64,000 nucleotides of DNA from Larus michahellis. Its lineage: Eukaryota > Chordata > Aves > Charadriiformes > Laridae. A program made the position numbers and the translations under genes. This document shows positions 1 to 14,000 of this stretch, one piece after another (positions within the stretch are counted from its first letter, which is position 1; each line of letters starts with the position of its first letter). The notes under the pieces are model-generated. The model was not told where the DNA came from, made no database searches, and was given only the letters and a program-made list of their open reading frames with translations. The stretch spans positions 12,152,001-12,216,000 of the forward strand of contig NC_133906.1 of assembly GCF_964199755.1 (NCBI RefSeq), read 5' to 3'.

Positions 1-1718
1 ATGAAGTTTTCTGGTTTAGTTTCAAAGGGATAAGAGGAGCCTTCAGCAAGCACCGGCATGTCTTCTGTGAGATGTTCAACTGCCTCTGAGGTGGCATTGC
101 TGAGAGTCATGTTCACCCTCTTATTTGCAGCATGCACCCCTTTTATACCTGGGCAAAATGCACACTTTCAGTTTGCCGGGATTTTTCTGCAGGACCTTAA
201 ATAGTGAGAGAGCGCACAAGGTGAAGAACTTATCTGTGCCATTGGTGGTTTCTGTGCTACTGAAAGTCCTGCAGGCAGACGCCAGCTTCCTGCTCCACAA
301 ACAGAGAAAGTCTGAAAGAGTAAAAGAACAGGGGCTGTAGACTAGTAAATGATTTTATGCATTCCATTTTCTTAGTTCCAGAAGAAAACGTCCTCTGAGG
401 CTGTGCCAGTGCCTCGGAGAGTTTCTGTTGACCAGTGGAGATAATTTCATGGTTTTGCATGTGATTAACCAAGGATGTGATTTTACAGCAGTTCTGGAAG
501 AAGCACAGCTACCGCTGTTAGGAGATCTGGCGGTCGGTGGTTGTGGCTGGGATGGGAATTGCTGGTCTATAAACTGGCAATAAAAACAAAGTATGAAAAC
601 CAAAAGCTGTTGTGCCTGGGTCTGCTGGAGACTGGTCCCAGCTGGTAAGCTGGGCACAGCTCTGACCCTGCCAGCTTTTCCCCGGGGTCACAGGAGGAAA
701 CGGGGTCTGCCGAAAATCAGCTGGTGCTGCCGCGGCGCAGGGGTGGTCTGCGGCACGGTGAACGCTGAATTCTGCTTTCTGTTACATAGACAATGTTTCA
801 TGCATCTTAATGTAGACTTAAACCCATGAATTCCGCTTAGGATATTTACAAAAGCAGTATCTGAAAGGCTGGGCGGTGGGAAGGAGCTGGAGTGAGCTCC
901 TGGACTGCTAGGAGGTACCTGACAGGTAATTAGAGGAAACCAAGCAATGAGGAGAACCAAGATTCAATCCCGCTGTCTGCAGAGTCTAAGTGGCTGCGGT
1001 AATGGCAGGTCCCTTTCCATTGGCCCTTTCCTCTCCAAATCACCTTTTAAACTGTAGTCTGTGTTAAAACTCCTGGACTAATACCAAACAGAAAAGCAAG
1101 CAGCCAACCAACCTAACAAAAAAATCTGAGTGAACCCCCCTCAAAAGGCAACAGGAACCGTCAGCGAGGAACTGACTGATTTTGATTTATGGTTTCTTTA
1201 TCCTGCAGAAGCAGGAAAGTAATGAACCAGTGTTTTGATCTCTGTGGGCTTTCCTGCAGCAGTGAGGAGATCAAAACAAGCTTAACTATTTCTTATACCT
1301 CACGCTCTCTTCCCCCTCCCGCTCCTTTTCCAGTACCACACAGCCAGCCTTACGCGGCACCAGAGAACATCGGTTTTGTGGATGCCACAAACACCGTTCG
1401 TGTCTCTGGCAGCTGCCCTGGGGGCAGTGGGGCTCCTCCAGCCGCGCTTGGCACAGCAGGGCCGGGACAGGGCTCCGTGCAGGGATAGGTGCTGCCCTGT
1501 CCCGTCCCGCTCCCTTGGGAGCTCCCCCAGTTCTCTGCAAGCCTCAGACTTGCAGGTCCCGAGGGCGCCGGTGGCATGGAGATGTGGGGAATACCTGTCC
1601 CTCGCCGTGGGAGGGGAGCGGTGGAGGTGGCAGGCTGGCGGGGGTGCGGGGTGCTCGCCCCTCGCAGGAGGGAGGAGAGGAGCTCGCGTGAAGGGAAGCG
1701 AGCGGAGGAGTTACCCTG
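1..1718. other. Probable SH3RF2 3' UTR and downstream sequence
   Basis: No exon of a known gene was recognised here. Since SH3RF2 is on the minus strand and stops at 1719, its 3' UTR should start at 1718 and run to lower positions. I found no clear AATAAA on the minus strand (TTTATT on plus) to mark its end. Short open frames in this GC-rich stretch look like chance. Confidence 0.4.
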
Positions 1719-2012
1719 TCAGTTTGCGGAAATGCTGCTGTAGTTCTTCTTGACGGGGAAGGTGAGCTGCCCGGAGAGGTCCAGCGACAGCGCCTTGGGG
1801 TGCAGCGCCCGTCGCTGGTGCAGGGGGCTGGAGCTGGGCCTGGGCGAGTAGAGCAGGGCCAGCTCGGGGCCCGGCAGGATAGCTTCTGGCAGGAGAGCCT
1901 CCGCCGTGGCCGCCGGCTCCGTCCTGCTGCGCAGCAGGCTTGGGGAGGGCTGCAGGCTGTGCCGCTTGGGCGGCGGCGGGCTGTGGTTCTGGAACCTCAC
2001 CGTCTTCACTTG
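1719..2012 (-). CDS. SH3RF2: SH3RF2 last coding exon (PP1-binding motif, C-terminus)
   Basis: The acceptor cttctcgttgcag is followed by [21 protein letters not shown] fits the RVxF docking motif for protein phosphatase 1, in line with the alternative name PPP1R39. The 97 codons end SSISAN then TGA at 1721-1719. Similarity to human fades after about PGPEL; the last 10 or so residues past LTFPVK have no counterpart in the human end as I remember it. The stop is the first in frame. Confidence 0.9.
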   Translation of the reverse strand, partial: QVKTVRFQNHSPPPPKRHSLQPSPSLLRSRTEPAATAEALLPEAILPGPELALLYSPRPSSSPLHQRRALHPKALSLDLSGQLTFPVKKNYSSISAN

Positions 2013-5000
2013 CTGCAACGAGAAGGGGACCAGGATCACGGTGGGAAAAGCAGCCATCCCCCCTCCCTGCTGGATCTGCCCTGGAACACTGAGGGATGAG
2101 CTGAGGGGGCAGCTGGCTCCCTCCCGGGGGCAGAGGATGCCTGCGGGGAAGCCCAGTGTGATGGGCAGCGGGTAGTGGGTGAGGAGAGCACCAGGGAACG
2201 GCACGACGCGGTGCAGCACTGCCATCGGCTCTCACAGACCCCGGAGAGTCGGCCCAGAGCCATCACCGAGGGAGTGGGGAGAGCGAGGGGAAGAGTGGGT
2301 GGCAGCCCGACAGAGGAGGGAGGGTGGCCCGTCCTGCCGTGCCCCTCCCGGAGAGCCTGCCATTTCTCTCCACCTGATGATGTTCCTCCCGGGAGCTCTG
2401 AGGTCACCTGGGCTTGTGGAGCCATTTAATTTTGGGTGCCACGGGAAGGGAAGGTCATCACTAGGGCAATTTGCAGAACCATTTTATCTTTATGAAATTT
2501 CCCTCTGGCTGCCAGAGGGGAAAGAAATTTCCATTCCAAATGGCTCAGCCAAAGCGCCGGGAGGGAGATGGGGGGAGCTCTGTAGAGACCAGCCTGATGT
2601 ACAGTCTAACACCCAGGTCTGTGGCATTTGCTCCCAAACTCTCAGGGACCTCGGTGGGATTCTTGCCTGATTTAAGAACTCGGAAAAGTCTCAATATTTG
2701 TTTGTGACTGAACATTGGTTTACACTTAAAGAATCCCTGCAGCATCTTGCCTTTCTGAAGGGCTTAATCTGAACAGCAGAGTCTGCAACACAAATATCTG
2801 ATTTCTTAATGCAGCTACCAATCCCAGTAACTTCTATCAGAAGAAAACCTGGTGAGAATGGAGGGAAGCTCTCACAGGCTTTGGCCCCGGGCGATCTTAG
2901 GTTGAGTGCCAGCCCCAGGAGGATGGGGACCCTCTGGAGCCCAGGTACCCCGGGCCGTACCTTCTCGGCGTTGTTGCGGGAGGTGTCTGGCTTCACCAGG
3001 ATGGATGGCGGGGCTGATGCCGGTGGCTTTGGAGCTGCCTCGCTCTTTGCTGGAGGGTCTTTGGCATCCAGGATCACTGAGCTGCACACAGAGGGAGTTC
3101 TGCTTTCCCCTCCTCGGACCACAAGTGCCGGTGAAGCGTCGTGGGAGAAGTTTGGTCTCGTTGCTGCCTCGGCCATGCCGGCACCAGGAGGGATGCTGTG
3201 CGGCTGGGGGCTGGTGTGCTGATAAAGCTGAAATTGCTGAGGTCGTCCCGCGGCCGTGGGAGGACGCCTGAGGGAGCCGGCAACCTGCACGGGGGTCCCT
3301 GCCTGCCCCGGCCGCTGCAGGGATCCGTCTGGGGAGCAAGAACAGTCAGAAGGAGGTAAGTCAGCAGGAATCCAGTGTGGCCCTTGTGGGGCCCGGGTGC
3401 TCCCTGCCCTCCTCCCGCGCAGTTCCATTGCCGAACGCAGGAGCCGCCAGCAGGAGCCCCGTTCCTGAGCCCTCCCGCCGTCCCGTGCTCCCGTGCTGGC
3501 TGCGGGTCCTACTTGGCTGCTCCATCCCATAGCTGTAGAACTTTTTGTTCTACAGTTTCTTGCTGTTCACGAGATTGAATTATTATTATTATTTTTTTTT
3601 TTAAACAGAGACACCACAGGGGAATGAGTCCTTTACAGTAAACAAACTCTTAAGATAAATCCCATTTTGAATCTAGAAACACTGACCATGGCCCTCGCAA
3701 CCGCGCCTGGCCCCTTCCAGGGGCACTGCCTGCCTCCAGCAGCAGCTCCGCCAGCGAGCGCTGCAGAACGTGCCACTTGGTTGCCCAAACACACGTGGAA
3801 ACGTGTTCTAAAGCAGCACATATGGGCTGAAGATGAACCTTGCCAGCCTCGGTGGAAAGAACATAACCAACTGAGCTCTGCGTAAGCCTTCGCAAAGAGT
3901 TTTTTTTTGCTGAGTCAAAAAACCTAAAATTAACCAAACCAAGCATGGCTGGGGAAGCCAGTGGCGTGGGACCCCGGCTCCCTGCCTCGGGGGAGTCCCC
4001 CGAGGCTCCCTGTCCCTCCTCTCCACCCTCGGGGAGGGTGTTTCCTACAGCCTCGGGCACATGCAAGTGAGAAGCACAAATTGGATCTTTGTGGAGGAGG
4101 AGGAGAAAAACAGAGCTGATATGGAGGAATTTTCCCTCTAGCGCAGTGCTACATCAAGGCTTTTGACTTCACAATTTCACTGGGTAACTCCTGCTGCTTT
4201 TTTTTCCATGAAGTATCCTTTCTCACCTTCAGGCTACTCATGATTTTATGCATCTCAGATATTTCCAAGCTGAATTTTTTTTTTTCTCCTGAAGTAGAAG
4301 TTGTTCTGTTCTCTTGATCATCCTCCTGCATGCTTGTCCTGACTTTACTATATGCTTTTTGAGTTACCAGAAATACGTGAAGTGTTCAGGGTATGAGTTT
4401 GCCAGAACTCCCCCAATGGCACAGATGAGTTTTACTCTCTTGTTCTGAGTTCCTTTCTTAATAATTCCTAATAATACTCTAAAGTAACCTTTTCAAAAAT
4501 TGCTTCTGAGCATGCAGTTGGAGCTTTCAAAGAGCCGTCTGTGACAATTCCAAAACTTTTCTCCAGACCAACAAAAGCTAATTTAGGGACCAAGGTTTTG
4601 TGTGTGTAATTAGGGATTATTTCTCCCCATATCTGTTTTCGTGCCCTGTTGCTGGTTGTTGTGGATTTCAAAGGCGGGATTTGCCGATTTTCCAAAATCA
4701 CAGGAGAAGTCCCTTTTAGAGACTGATAATATTGTCTTGGTACAGTTCATGTTTACTTTGCTGGAGTTTGTATTTCATTTTCTTTCTTTGCTGCATAAGG
4801 ATACTTTTATGTCTAACAGCCTCCCTTATGCCATTGTTTAAATGTTTTTGGTCACCCAATGCAAGTTGAGCCCCATTTGAGTGGTGGGTTGGGGTGAGCC
4901 AGCCGCCATCGCCCCCCTTCCCACCTTTGCAGGGGATTAACCCCCCAGGCAATTCACCCCCGTCCCTGCCAGCCTGGGGGGTTAATCCCCAGAGGTCGGG

Positions 5001-8000
5001 GAAGCTTTGCTGCACTCAGCCTAGGAAATCGCATTTTCCTTCGTGTGCAGCCCCTTGCCCAGCAGCAGGACGATGCTGCCTGTCCCCGGCACTGCAGCCC
5101 GGCTGTAACGAGACCCCTTGGAAAGGCCCTTCCCAAGAGCTGGTTTCACAAGAGGGATGCAGCTGGGTGACAGCGTGGTCACTCTGTGTCTGCAAACCCG
5201 GCGTGGCAGCCAGGGATGCCTGCCCCCCAGCTCACGCTGTGGGGAGATGCCGAGTGCCATGGGGAACGGCCCGTCTCTGCTCATGGGCTCAGCCCTGGCA
5301 AGGACCACTCGGGAGAGCTGCCATTTTTCCAGACACGTTCACTTCTTTTTTTTATGGCTCCGGTGCTAATTGCAGGCAGCCAGCATGGTCTGGGAGGGGG
5401 GATGCGTCTGGCTTCTCCCTCCCAGAGACCCCCTGAAGCACTTACTCTTCCTCGTGCTGCCCCGTCCGCGCCGCAGCGATGCCTGTCCCGAGGCGGCCGC
5501 GCTCCTGCCGGGCGAGGGGACGGGCACGGGCAGCAGCGCTGGCTTCAGCGGTCTGCTTTGTCTGGGGCCGTTTTCTGAGATGCTCCCCTGGGAGGAGAGT
5601 GAGGAGGTCGATAGCGTCCATGAGGCGTACAGAGAAGGCATCTTCGAGTCAGAGAGGTTGGATTTCCTGTTTGAAATGGAAGAGGAAATAAACTGGGACT
5701 AGGCTTGAGGTTTTGCAAGGAAAGCAGGGGTTTGCCCAACAGGGTGCTCAATGGTTTCAATGCGCCTGCGCTGGTCCCAGGTCAGGGCTTTGGTGGGAAG
5801 TGCTAGGCATGACACAGTTAGTTCAGGTTTCTGATTCCATTTTAACAAGGGCTTTCATCTTTCTGTACCTGATTTGTATGAAATTATGCCCAAATAGGGT
5901 TAGGATTTGTTACAGGTAATACCATGGCATTGCAGAAGGGACCCCTAGACACCAGCCCTCCCTCTGTGATTTCCCGCATGGCAGCTGCCGGAGGGACTTT
6001 CAGCTGGGGCTCTCGGGGCCGGCAGGGCCGCACGGAGCGGGCAGAGCCAGGGCTTGGGCTCCTGCTGGCTGGCTCTCGCTTCCCCTCCGCCTTTGGGCAG
6101 CTCTCGGGTGCTCAGCAGCTACTGCGGACTGTCCTCTCCCTCTGCCTTCCCTAGGGATGTCACCTTCAGCCTTTCACCCGAGGCCACTGAATTGCCCAAA
6201 AACTTGTCAGCCTTCCTCACCAGCACACTGGCCAAATACCGCTCCAAATTCCTTGATGAAGTCCTTTTGTTAACTCCTTAAAGGAAGGAAAAACCATCCC
6301 TCTGGTTCTTTTTTATCTTTTTGGGGGGGGTGGAGGAATGAGTTATGGTTTAATAACCGAGCAGTGATTCATCAAATAACTCGGGTATCAATTTATTATG
6401 AAGAAATTTCCTAAGGAGGATAGAAAAGCAGCTCCAAACCCGGTGCTTATGGTTGAAGCGCTTTGTGAGGCTATGTAGGGTGTCTGGGCTGTGCTCTCCG
6501 TTATTTGTTTGCTGTTTATCGGTGAGGGGGGAGTCACGGTGTTATCGGAGGCTGATGGTGAAGAAATGAGCTGGAGGAATGAAGATGGATCGCCAGTGGT
6601 CCTGGATGTGGGGAGGGTGCAGGGGGGGCAACGCTGGGGTTAAACAGTGCTGGGAGCCCTGGCCTGACCCCAGCGATCCGGCAGGATAAGATACAAGCAG
6701 GGAAAGGGAAGCGAGGGAGGGACAAGGAGGCAGCAGGAGGAGCGTAAGGTGGATTTTTGCCATGTCGCCAGCAGGCTCTGAGGGAGGCAGGGGCTGAGAG
6801 GCCTCATCCCTCACTGCCGCCCTTGGCCCTGCCAGACACACGGGCGGCTGCGCCGCTGTCCCTGCGGGACACTGCTGCCCCTCCGGCAGAGCTCCCTGTG
6901 CCCCTCCATCCCGTCCCTGCTCCTGCAGTCGGGGCTGGACCGTCACAGCGAGTTTCCAGGCACGGAAACTGCTCCAAATAATGAAATCACAGTCCTGGGA
7001 GAGGCGTCCTGACTTATCCCTGCTTTCTATTTGCAGAAGCAGAGCACTACATTTCTCAGCTGCTCTTCATTTCTCTGCCCAACCTGAGCATATCTCAGGG
7101 GAACTAAGGGCACAGGCAATTTTTTTTCCTCTCCTAAATTGTATATTTTAATTATTGCTCTTTTTAATGCATGTTTGTTTAGCTAGATCAATGGTGTCCA
7201 GTGATTAAATGCCTGCTCTAAAGACAGTATTTTGATTCTAGAAGAGCCTTCAGCTTGTGGTTTCCCTTCTGGCAGGAAAAAAAAAGAAAGACCAGAGTCA
7301 TCCAAAAGGAATAAAGGCGAGTCCGAGCACAGACACGCTGCCATTCATCCTGGCTCCCAGACTGAACTCATCAGAATGTGCTGGCTGTCTCACCTTTGGT
7401 CTTTGTCAAAGCTCCTGGACTGAATTAAATAGTCATGGGAGAAGCTGCTGATGTCTCTGTCGACATTCCAGGTTTAAACCAAGTGGGTGAAGGCTGATGT
7501 TGAGCTGTTCCCCTCCTAGGGGAACGCTGTCGGCCCCCTCCGCTCCCTGACCTCTCCCTGCCGCGGCACCTGGCTGTTGGAGGGAGATGCGGTTCCCAGG
7601 TGGAGTGTGCAGCCGAGTCGGCACACAGAGAAATAAAGGGAGTGAGAGCTGCCACGTGTCATCCCGCCCAGGCGAGGAATCCCTGGCCCTTGGAAGTGCT
7701 GCAGGAATCCCTTGGCAGTGATTCCTCCGCAGGAACGAGATGACCCCAAATCCTACATGTTACCCACTCCCCTCTCCGCATGCTTTTGTTTCATGTAAGA
7801 AGAACCAGACCTGAAGAGGGGAGCGACGTAGTTGCTGGGGAAGATCCCCACTCTTCCGGTGACAAGGGACATGCCCCGCAGCCAGCCGTCGTGGTCTTTG
7901 CCAAAGACGCGGACTCCTTCTCCCTTCTGCAGCTCCAGCTCGTCTGGTCCATGAGCCACGTAGGAATGGAGAGCCACGCACCTGGGGAGAGAGGGGTGAG

Positions 8001-11000
8001 GATGGCAGGAGCAGGACGGCTGGAGCCATCCTGAACCTCCTGGGTGTAACTGTGCTGGAGAGCTGACGCTGCTAGCTTTGGGTGAGCGGCGGCTGTTTGC
8101 CTGAAGCCTCGTCAACCACCACTCGCATCAAATATTTGGGTGCTGCCGTTATTGTGGAGAGAACTGTGCAGGGAAGAAACTGCCTGTAACTTCAGGCCAA
8201 AGAGGTTATGAATAAAAGAAGAGCCAACAGGAACGGAGAACAAAGCAGATCCCATCAATGGTTTCTGTCCCAGCAGTGCCAGCCAAGCCAGCCAAGGGCG
8301 ACAAGCGATAGGCAGGAGAAAGCTGCTGTTCTCCACCTCGCAGCGAGGGCTCCATTGCAGTAACTGATGAAGGGCTGATGCCTACCTGTCCTAAGGCAAA
8401 GCAGCACGAAAGAGTGCAGGTACGACGCTCTGTCCGAACGATAGCATCAAGAATACGTTCTGCCTTTGAAGCAGGTGGTGAGCCAGAGGCCTTGCATCTG
8501 CTTGCCTTGAGCATCACCTGGAGGGGTTTGAGGCAAGAGGAGCACTGCTCCTACACCAACACGCGTGTTAACCCCATCTTCCTCCCTCCCCTCCTCCTCC
8601 TCCTGCAACCAGACCCCTGCAGAGACCAATGCTGGACTTCAGTCGCTGCCGCTGGGGCCCTTCCTTTGAGAACAAAGTGGATGAAGGAGGAGATACAGGA
8701 CTGTGCTCTGGGCTAGCGAGGAAACCGGACTAGAAAAATAAATTTGAGATCCCCTCTGGACCTCTCTGTCAGGATTCTGGGACTACGATGAGGTGATGAA
8801 GCTTTGTTCTCCACAGTGAACCACGTGTGGCCATGCAGCAAAACAGGAGCAAAAGAAAATGACGTATTTTTTCAAAACTTTCCCCAATTTGGTCTTTAAA
8901 GAACGTTAATTTTTCTCCTGTATAACACATTTAATTTAATTACATTGTTGTTGGTTTTTTTTTTTTTAAGGGGAGTGTGATCCACTCCCAAGTATTAACG
9001 AGTTACAGACCAATACGGCAATTATCAGATATTATTTAAGAAACAGCAGACTAGTTGTCTAAATAGTCAAGGACTATCTCCTAACTTTTAAAAACGTTTC
9101 TGTCTCACTGTTGGTCAGAGCAATCATTTGAAAGTTTGACTTGAAATGCCTGTCGTCTTTATCAAGTGCCTTCTCCTTCTGTTACTTGCGCAGCCCAGGC
9201 GAGGCGCAGCGTAGGGGTGCGCTGCTTCTGCAGGGGTTTATCGCTTTGTGCAGGATTCATCCTGAAGGGCAGGACGTGCAGATCCTGGTTTGATATTGTA
9301 GGGTTGAAAGGGGAGCTGTGCAAAATAGGCAGCTTATCGAACACTTTATACAATCCTCATTCTGCAAATTATTTTAAGATGTTAGGAGTTTTCTTGTGCT
9401 TAGGATTGTGTGCGATGGGCTTGGGTGACCTGTGCTACTGCAGGAAAGTAGCAAACACCAGCGCGTGGTACAGATACTGCTGGTGTGTGCTAGCGTTCCC
9501 CAGGCCTGGCTCCGTACTGGGGAGGTGCTAATTACCACGTAGGCAGCTTGTTGCTGGTCTGTTGTTATTAGGTAGCTTACTACACTGCCAGGCTGGTGAA
9601 TCTGATCTAGAGGAAAACCAATTATCACAATACGTTATCTGCAAATTTTAACTCTGGGAAAGTTTTAAAAGATTGGATCATTCAAAACACCAGTAAGTTT
9701 CACTGTTTTAAAATAAATAACTTGAGGCGCTTAACGAGTAATTAGTTTCTTCATTTTAAATTTTTCTTTAAATATATACTGTTGACAAACAGGCAGAACT
9801 ACGTATCTATAAATACTGAAGTAAGGTAGTAAGGCGCAAGGATGGTTCACCTGCTGGGAACAGAATAACTCAACCGTGCTACCGAGTCTCTGTGACCCCC
9901 TGCTTAGAGCAGCCGTGTCCACCCCTGCGTGGGTCTGGGCACGCGGGAGCCGTGCTCTGCTCCGCCTTCACCTCCCGCCGCGCGAGAACCCGGGGATGGA
10001 TAAACCTAAGCTGAAGGTACAGGAAATTACAGAACCCCCAACGTATTTCAGTTTCCTTACGTACATGTAAGCTGAGACGTGGTGCTGCAGGTGGGGAAGA
10101 GTGACAATGGCTGCCGAGTGCCCCAGTGATCCTGGCACGGGGTAGTAAGATGCACTGACCTACAGGGAGAAAGAAAGCAAAGAAAACAATATATTAATCT
10201 GAATGTAGGCTTATTTTAGCCCCTGGAAGAGCAGCTTCAAACATTTGACAGGCTTCACCCACCCTTTAAACAAAAAAAAAACAACAAAACAAACAAACAA
10301 AAAAACCAAACCAAAGATATTTGGGGAGAAAGAGGTTTGGAGCATTTGCCAAAAAAAGGGCCAGACAGTAAGAGGAAGACTCGCTTCAACACCGAGATGC
10401 TTTCCAGGGCACGGCTTGGTTGGGCTGATGCCGCGTATCCCGTCCTGTAAATAAGGAACTTGTTGGGACAGCTGAGCTGCTGTGTGAGCAGGTCTCCGAA
10501 CAACGATGGAACAGGATAAACGTAACCAAACAGCCATGACTTCCCAAGAGCCCTAAACCTGTAATTGTTGTTAATCTCATGTATCTGAGATCCACCGGAG
10601 TGGGGAAACACTCCTTCGCACCTCTCCTCGCGTTCAGTGTTTTCTCACCCCTTTTTGCTTGGCTCTGAGGGAGGTGAGTACCTTTGATTCATTCACCGTC
10701 TCCGGTGCCTGCTTCAGGAATGAGAAGCAGTTTGGGAAAACAGCATTTCAAGCCCAGACTTTGCTAACCAGGAGGAGTCCGTCGCGTCTGCCAGGTGAGG
10801 CCTGGTGTAATCATTGCTCTTTCCCTTGTTATTTACTTAGCTCCAGCTGGGAGTATTGGCATTGTCTAAACCCTAAATAATACAGTCCTTGCCCTAGTGA
10901 TCTTTTAATAACTATTATTAAAGCTATTTACCACGTCTGTGGTGTCCCGAGGAGCTCTGCAGCCCCGTGCGTGCAGACGGTGCTGGGTAGGGGTCGCTGG

Positions 11001-14000
11001 CTGCCGCACCGGGAGCGGGGCAGAGGCACCTCGCTGGGGTTGGCGTTTGGTTTGGGGTGGCTCTTTCCCCACCATTGTTTTGCATCTACAGAGAGGCACC
11101 AGCCACCATAATGCCTCCTCTGCCCTCTCCTAGGGGTCTTTCATGTTCCGGGGAGGAGCCTCAGCCCCGTTTCTGCTGTCAGGGTAATCGCGTGCCTCCA
11201 ACACGCCATGCCAGACCTGCTGCTGCAGGAGGTGAGCGCCCGTCCCTGCTGCCGCCTGCCCAAGGCAAGGAGATGACTCCTCGAACCTCGTCCTTGTCCC
11301 GGTGAGGATGTGGGCAGCGTTGCTGGGTTGTTCTCATTCCCCTGTCCCTCCATGTCTCGCAGGTCAAGTGACATCCACCCACTTAGGGGGTTTCTGAGGC
11401 AGGGGTGCTCTGGCCGTTGCCCCCCGACCCCAGAACCTGCCTCTTTGTCCGTTTGATTTCTCCCCGTGAGCTTTGCTTTTCCCTTGTCCTTGTGCTGGCA
11501 GCACAGTGAACCCCGGGGCCGGGGGGTGATGGGGCACCCACCCCAGGCGGGGCCCACGGCTTCGGAGGAGAGGACAGCACCCTCGGGATGCTCTCTTCAG
11601 CAGGGCGAGATCAGCCAAAGCACAAAAGCGTGTCCCGGGGTGAGGAGCTGTGAGCAAGCGGCTCATCCCCGGCTGACACCCGGCGCTGCACACGCTGAGA
11701 GGTGTGAGCCATGTCGTGCGGCTGCTGTCGGGAGGCGGAAACAAAGCTCCCAGCGAGGCAGTGCGGCGGCAGCATCCCTGGGGAACCTCAGCCAGCGGAA
11801 AGTCACTGGGCTGGGATGTGGCTGGCAGTCACGCTCTCCAGCAAAGACCACAGGATCTTTAATGATGCGAGTCGTCAGGGCTTTAATCTCTTATTCGTTT
11901 CAAATCTAATTTCTAGTGATTATGTCTGTAACACGGTGCTGGGGCAGTGGCTTTGCAAGGACCTAGGGAAAAAAAAGAAGTGACTCACCAGCTCTGTTGC
12001 TCTCCAGTAAACCAAGTTAATTAAAAAACCCAGCGACTGTAGCTTCTGCCTCTGGACCTGGAGTGGCAGGTAAGCTTCAAATCATCTTTGTGTTCCTTAT
12101 TTTCCAGTCCGGGTAGGGTCAGACCAGGCTCTCATATAAAGTTGATTTGAAATTATAATTCTGTTTTAGTAATTTTGGTAATAAAAATCTTTGGAATTTG
12201 GGGATTTGGAGTTTCTTTTTCCTGCATTGGAGCAAAATGACAACCTTTTGCTTGGTTTTCCTGATGGGCCTGTGTTGAAATGTCCGCTTCTGGAGGGAAA
12301 GCTGGATGTTTTTCATCTCTCTCTGTTCCCCTCTGCATGGATCCTTTCAGAGCCTGTATCAAAGCTGGTTTTGTGTTTTCAACAGAGAGGAAAAAGGATT
12401 GAATGAAATATTTTCCACCCACATATAATTGATTTCAGCATTCACTTTTGTTGATCTCCTGCGAGTACCTTGGAAGCCCTTATAAGTACAAAGAGTTTCA
12501 TCTCCTGCCTCTCCTTAAATCCCTCTCTTACTCCATCTCCTCTCTGGCTTGTCACCGACGTGATTTCTGCAGCGCCTGCTGACACAGGCAGTTCCCAGTC
12601 GAGCGTGATCATGAGACGCCTCACGGGCAGGGAGATTTTCCCCGTCCCATCGCGGGGCGGTTGGTGCTACTGGAAGTTGGGTCCTGCAAGTTTCAGATCA
12701 CTTATCACATAGAAAAGCCAGATGCACTTGACAGCTGATGTCAGGTTTCTCAGCTCACTTGAACAAGTGGCAAAGGGCAGCAGCAGCTCTTAGCCCGGTG
12801 TTTCCTGACCCATGTCCTGCCAGAACAGGGAAATAAGCCCAGCTGTGACTGGGAAGAGGTTCCCTCCGCTGCTGGTGCTTTCTGCTGGGGGCGGGGAGGG
12901 AGGGCACGGCTCAGCATCGCTGCAGCCGCTTGCACAACTGGCACATGCACAGACATGGTGTGCCACAAGCCCTGCAAACTGGTTCTGGCTCCCGGCTTGG
13001 CACCGCCAAGGGGGAGGAAGAGCAGGAGGAGGGCGGGTGGCAGTGCCGGCCGCTGCCGGTTATTCCCTTTTATGGGCCGAAATGAGCCCGACCTGATCCT
13101 TGGTGGTGGAAGTGCCAGGCAGGCACGGCAGGCTTTGGAAAGCCCTGCAAACAGCCAGCACGGCCGTTTCACCGTTGTTTCTTAATCCGTACTTTGTTCT
13201 GCGTGTGCCCAAGGTGCCACCCCTCCAGCGCCCTCTCCCCCGCCAAGTGCCGGCATCGCTGGAGACGTGACTCCGCTGGGGAAGTGTCACACACAGGCAG
13301 GATGCTTCAGGGGTATACTGGTGCTTCTCTTCATCTCCCTCAAACGTCTGTAGTCTCATAGCTTAGGGCTGGTGCCATGGAACTACAAGCTACTGGAAAA
13401 TTCCCACTTTTTTTTGACTCACACCCCAAGGAAAGCAATGAACACATCCATTCAAAACATGGATTTTTTTTTTTTTTTTTTAAAAATTACTAGATCCGAA
13501 TGTATACTCAATATCCGTCTGGACGCCTCTCCTCTCAGAGGAGAGGAATTTAAGGGCTGGGGTAGTAGCAGGGCCACTTGGTTTCCAGTTTGATGGCTAA
13601 TGTTGCCTTGCTGCCCCATCCCCAAGTGACGGCTGATGCCAGGACCCCCCCTCCTGTGATCCTGACCCTTGCTAGTGTCAAAGCCAGCTGCAGCACAGCT
13701 CCTTTCCTTCCAGCTGGTTTCATGGGGCCTTGCATCCTTATCTCCGTCAGGGAATGAAACCGGGTCATTGTCTGAAAGGAGAAAAGCAGCTCCGAGTGCT
13801 CCGTGGAGGGTGAGCAAGTGCCTGCCCAGTGCGCCGAGGCGAGCGAGGGGCTGGGGTGCTGCTGCTGGGGCAGTTCAGGAACAGCTCTGGTGTTTGGGTG
13901 GGGATCCTGGGGGCCGTGGCTGCTCTTGGACTTCTCTGGGCTCTGCATGGAGCCCGGGATGGGGAGGCGGACTTTCCCTGGCTCCCAGGGAGGGCGGATG

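Noticed and set aside
13690-13772. Strong minus-strand splice acceptor (cttttctcctttcag) with an open frame
   Set aside because: No donor in the needed phase and no similarity to SH3RF2; treated as a decoy site.
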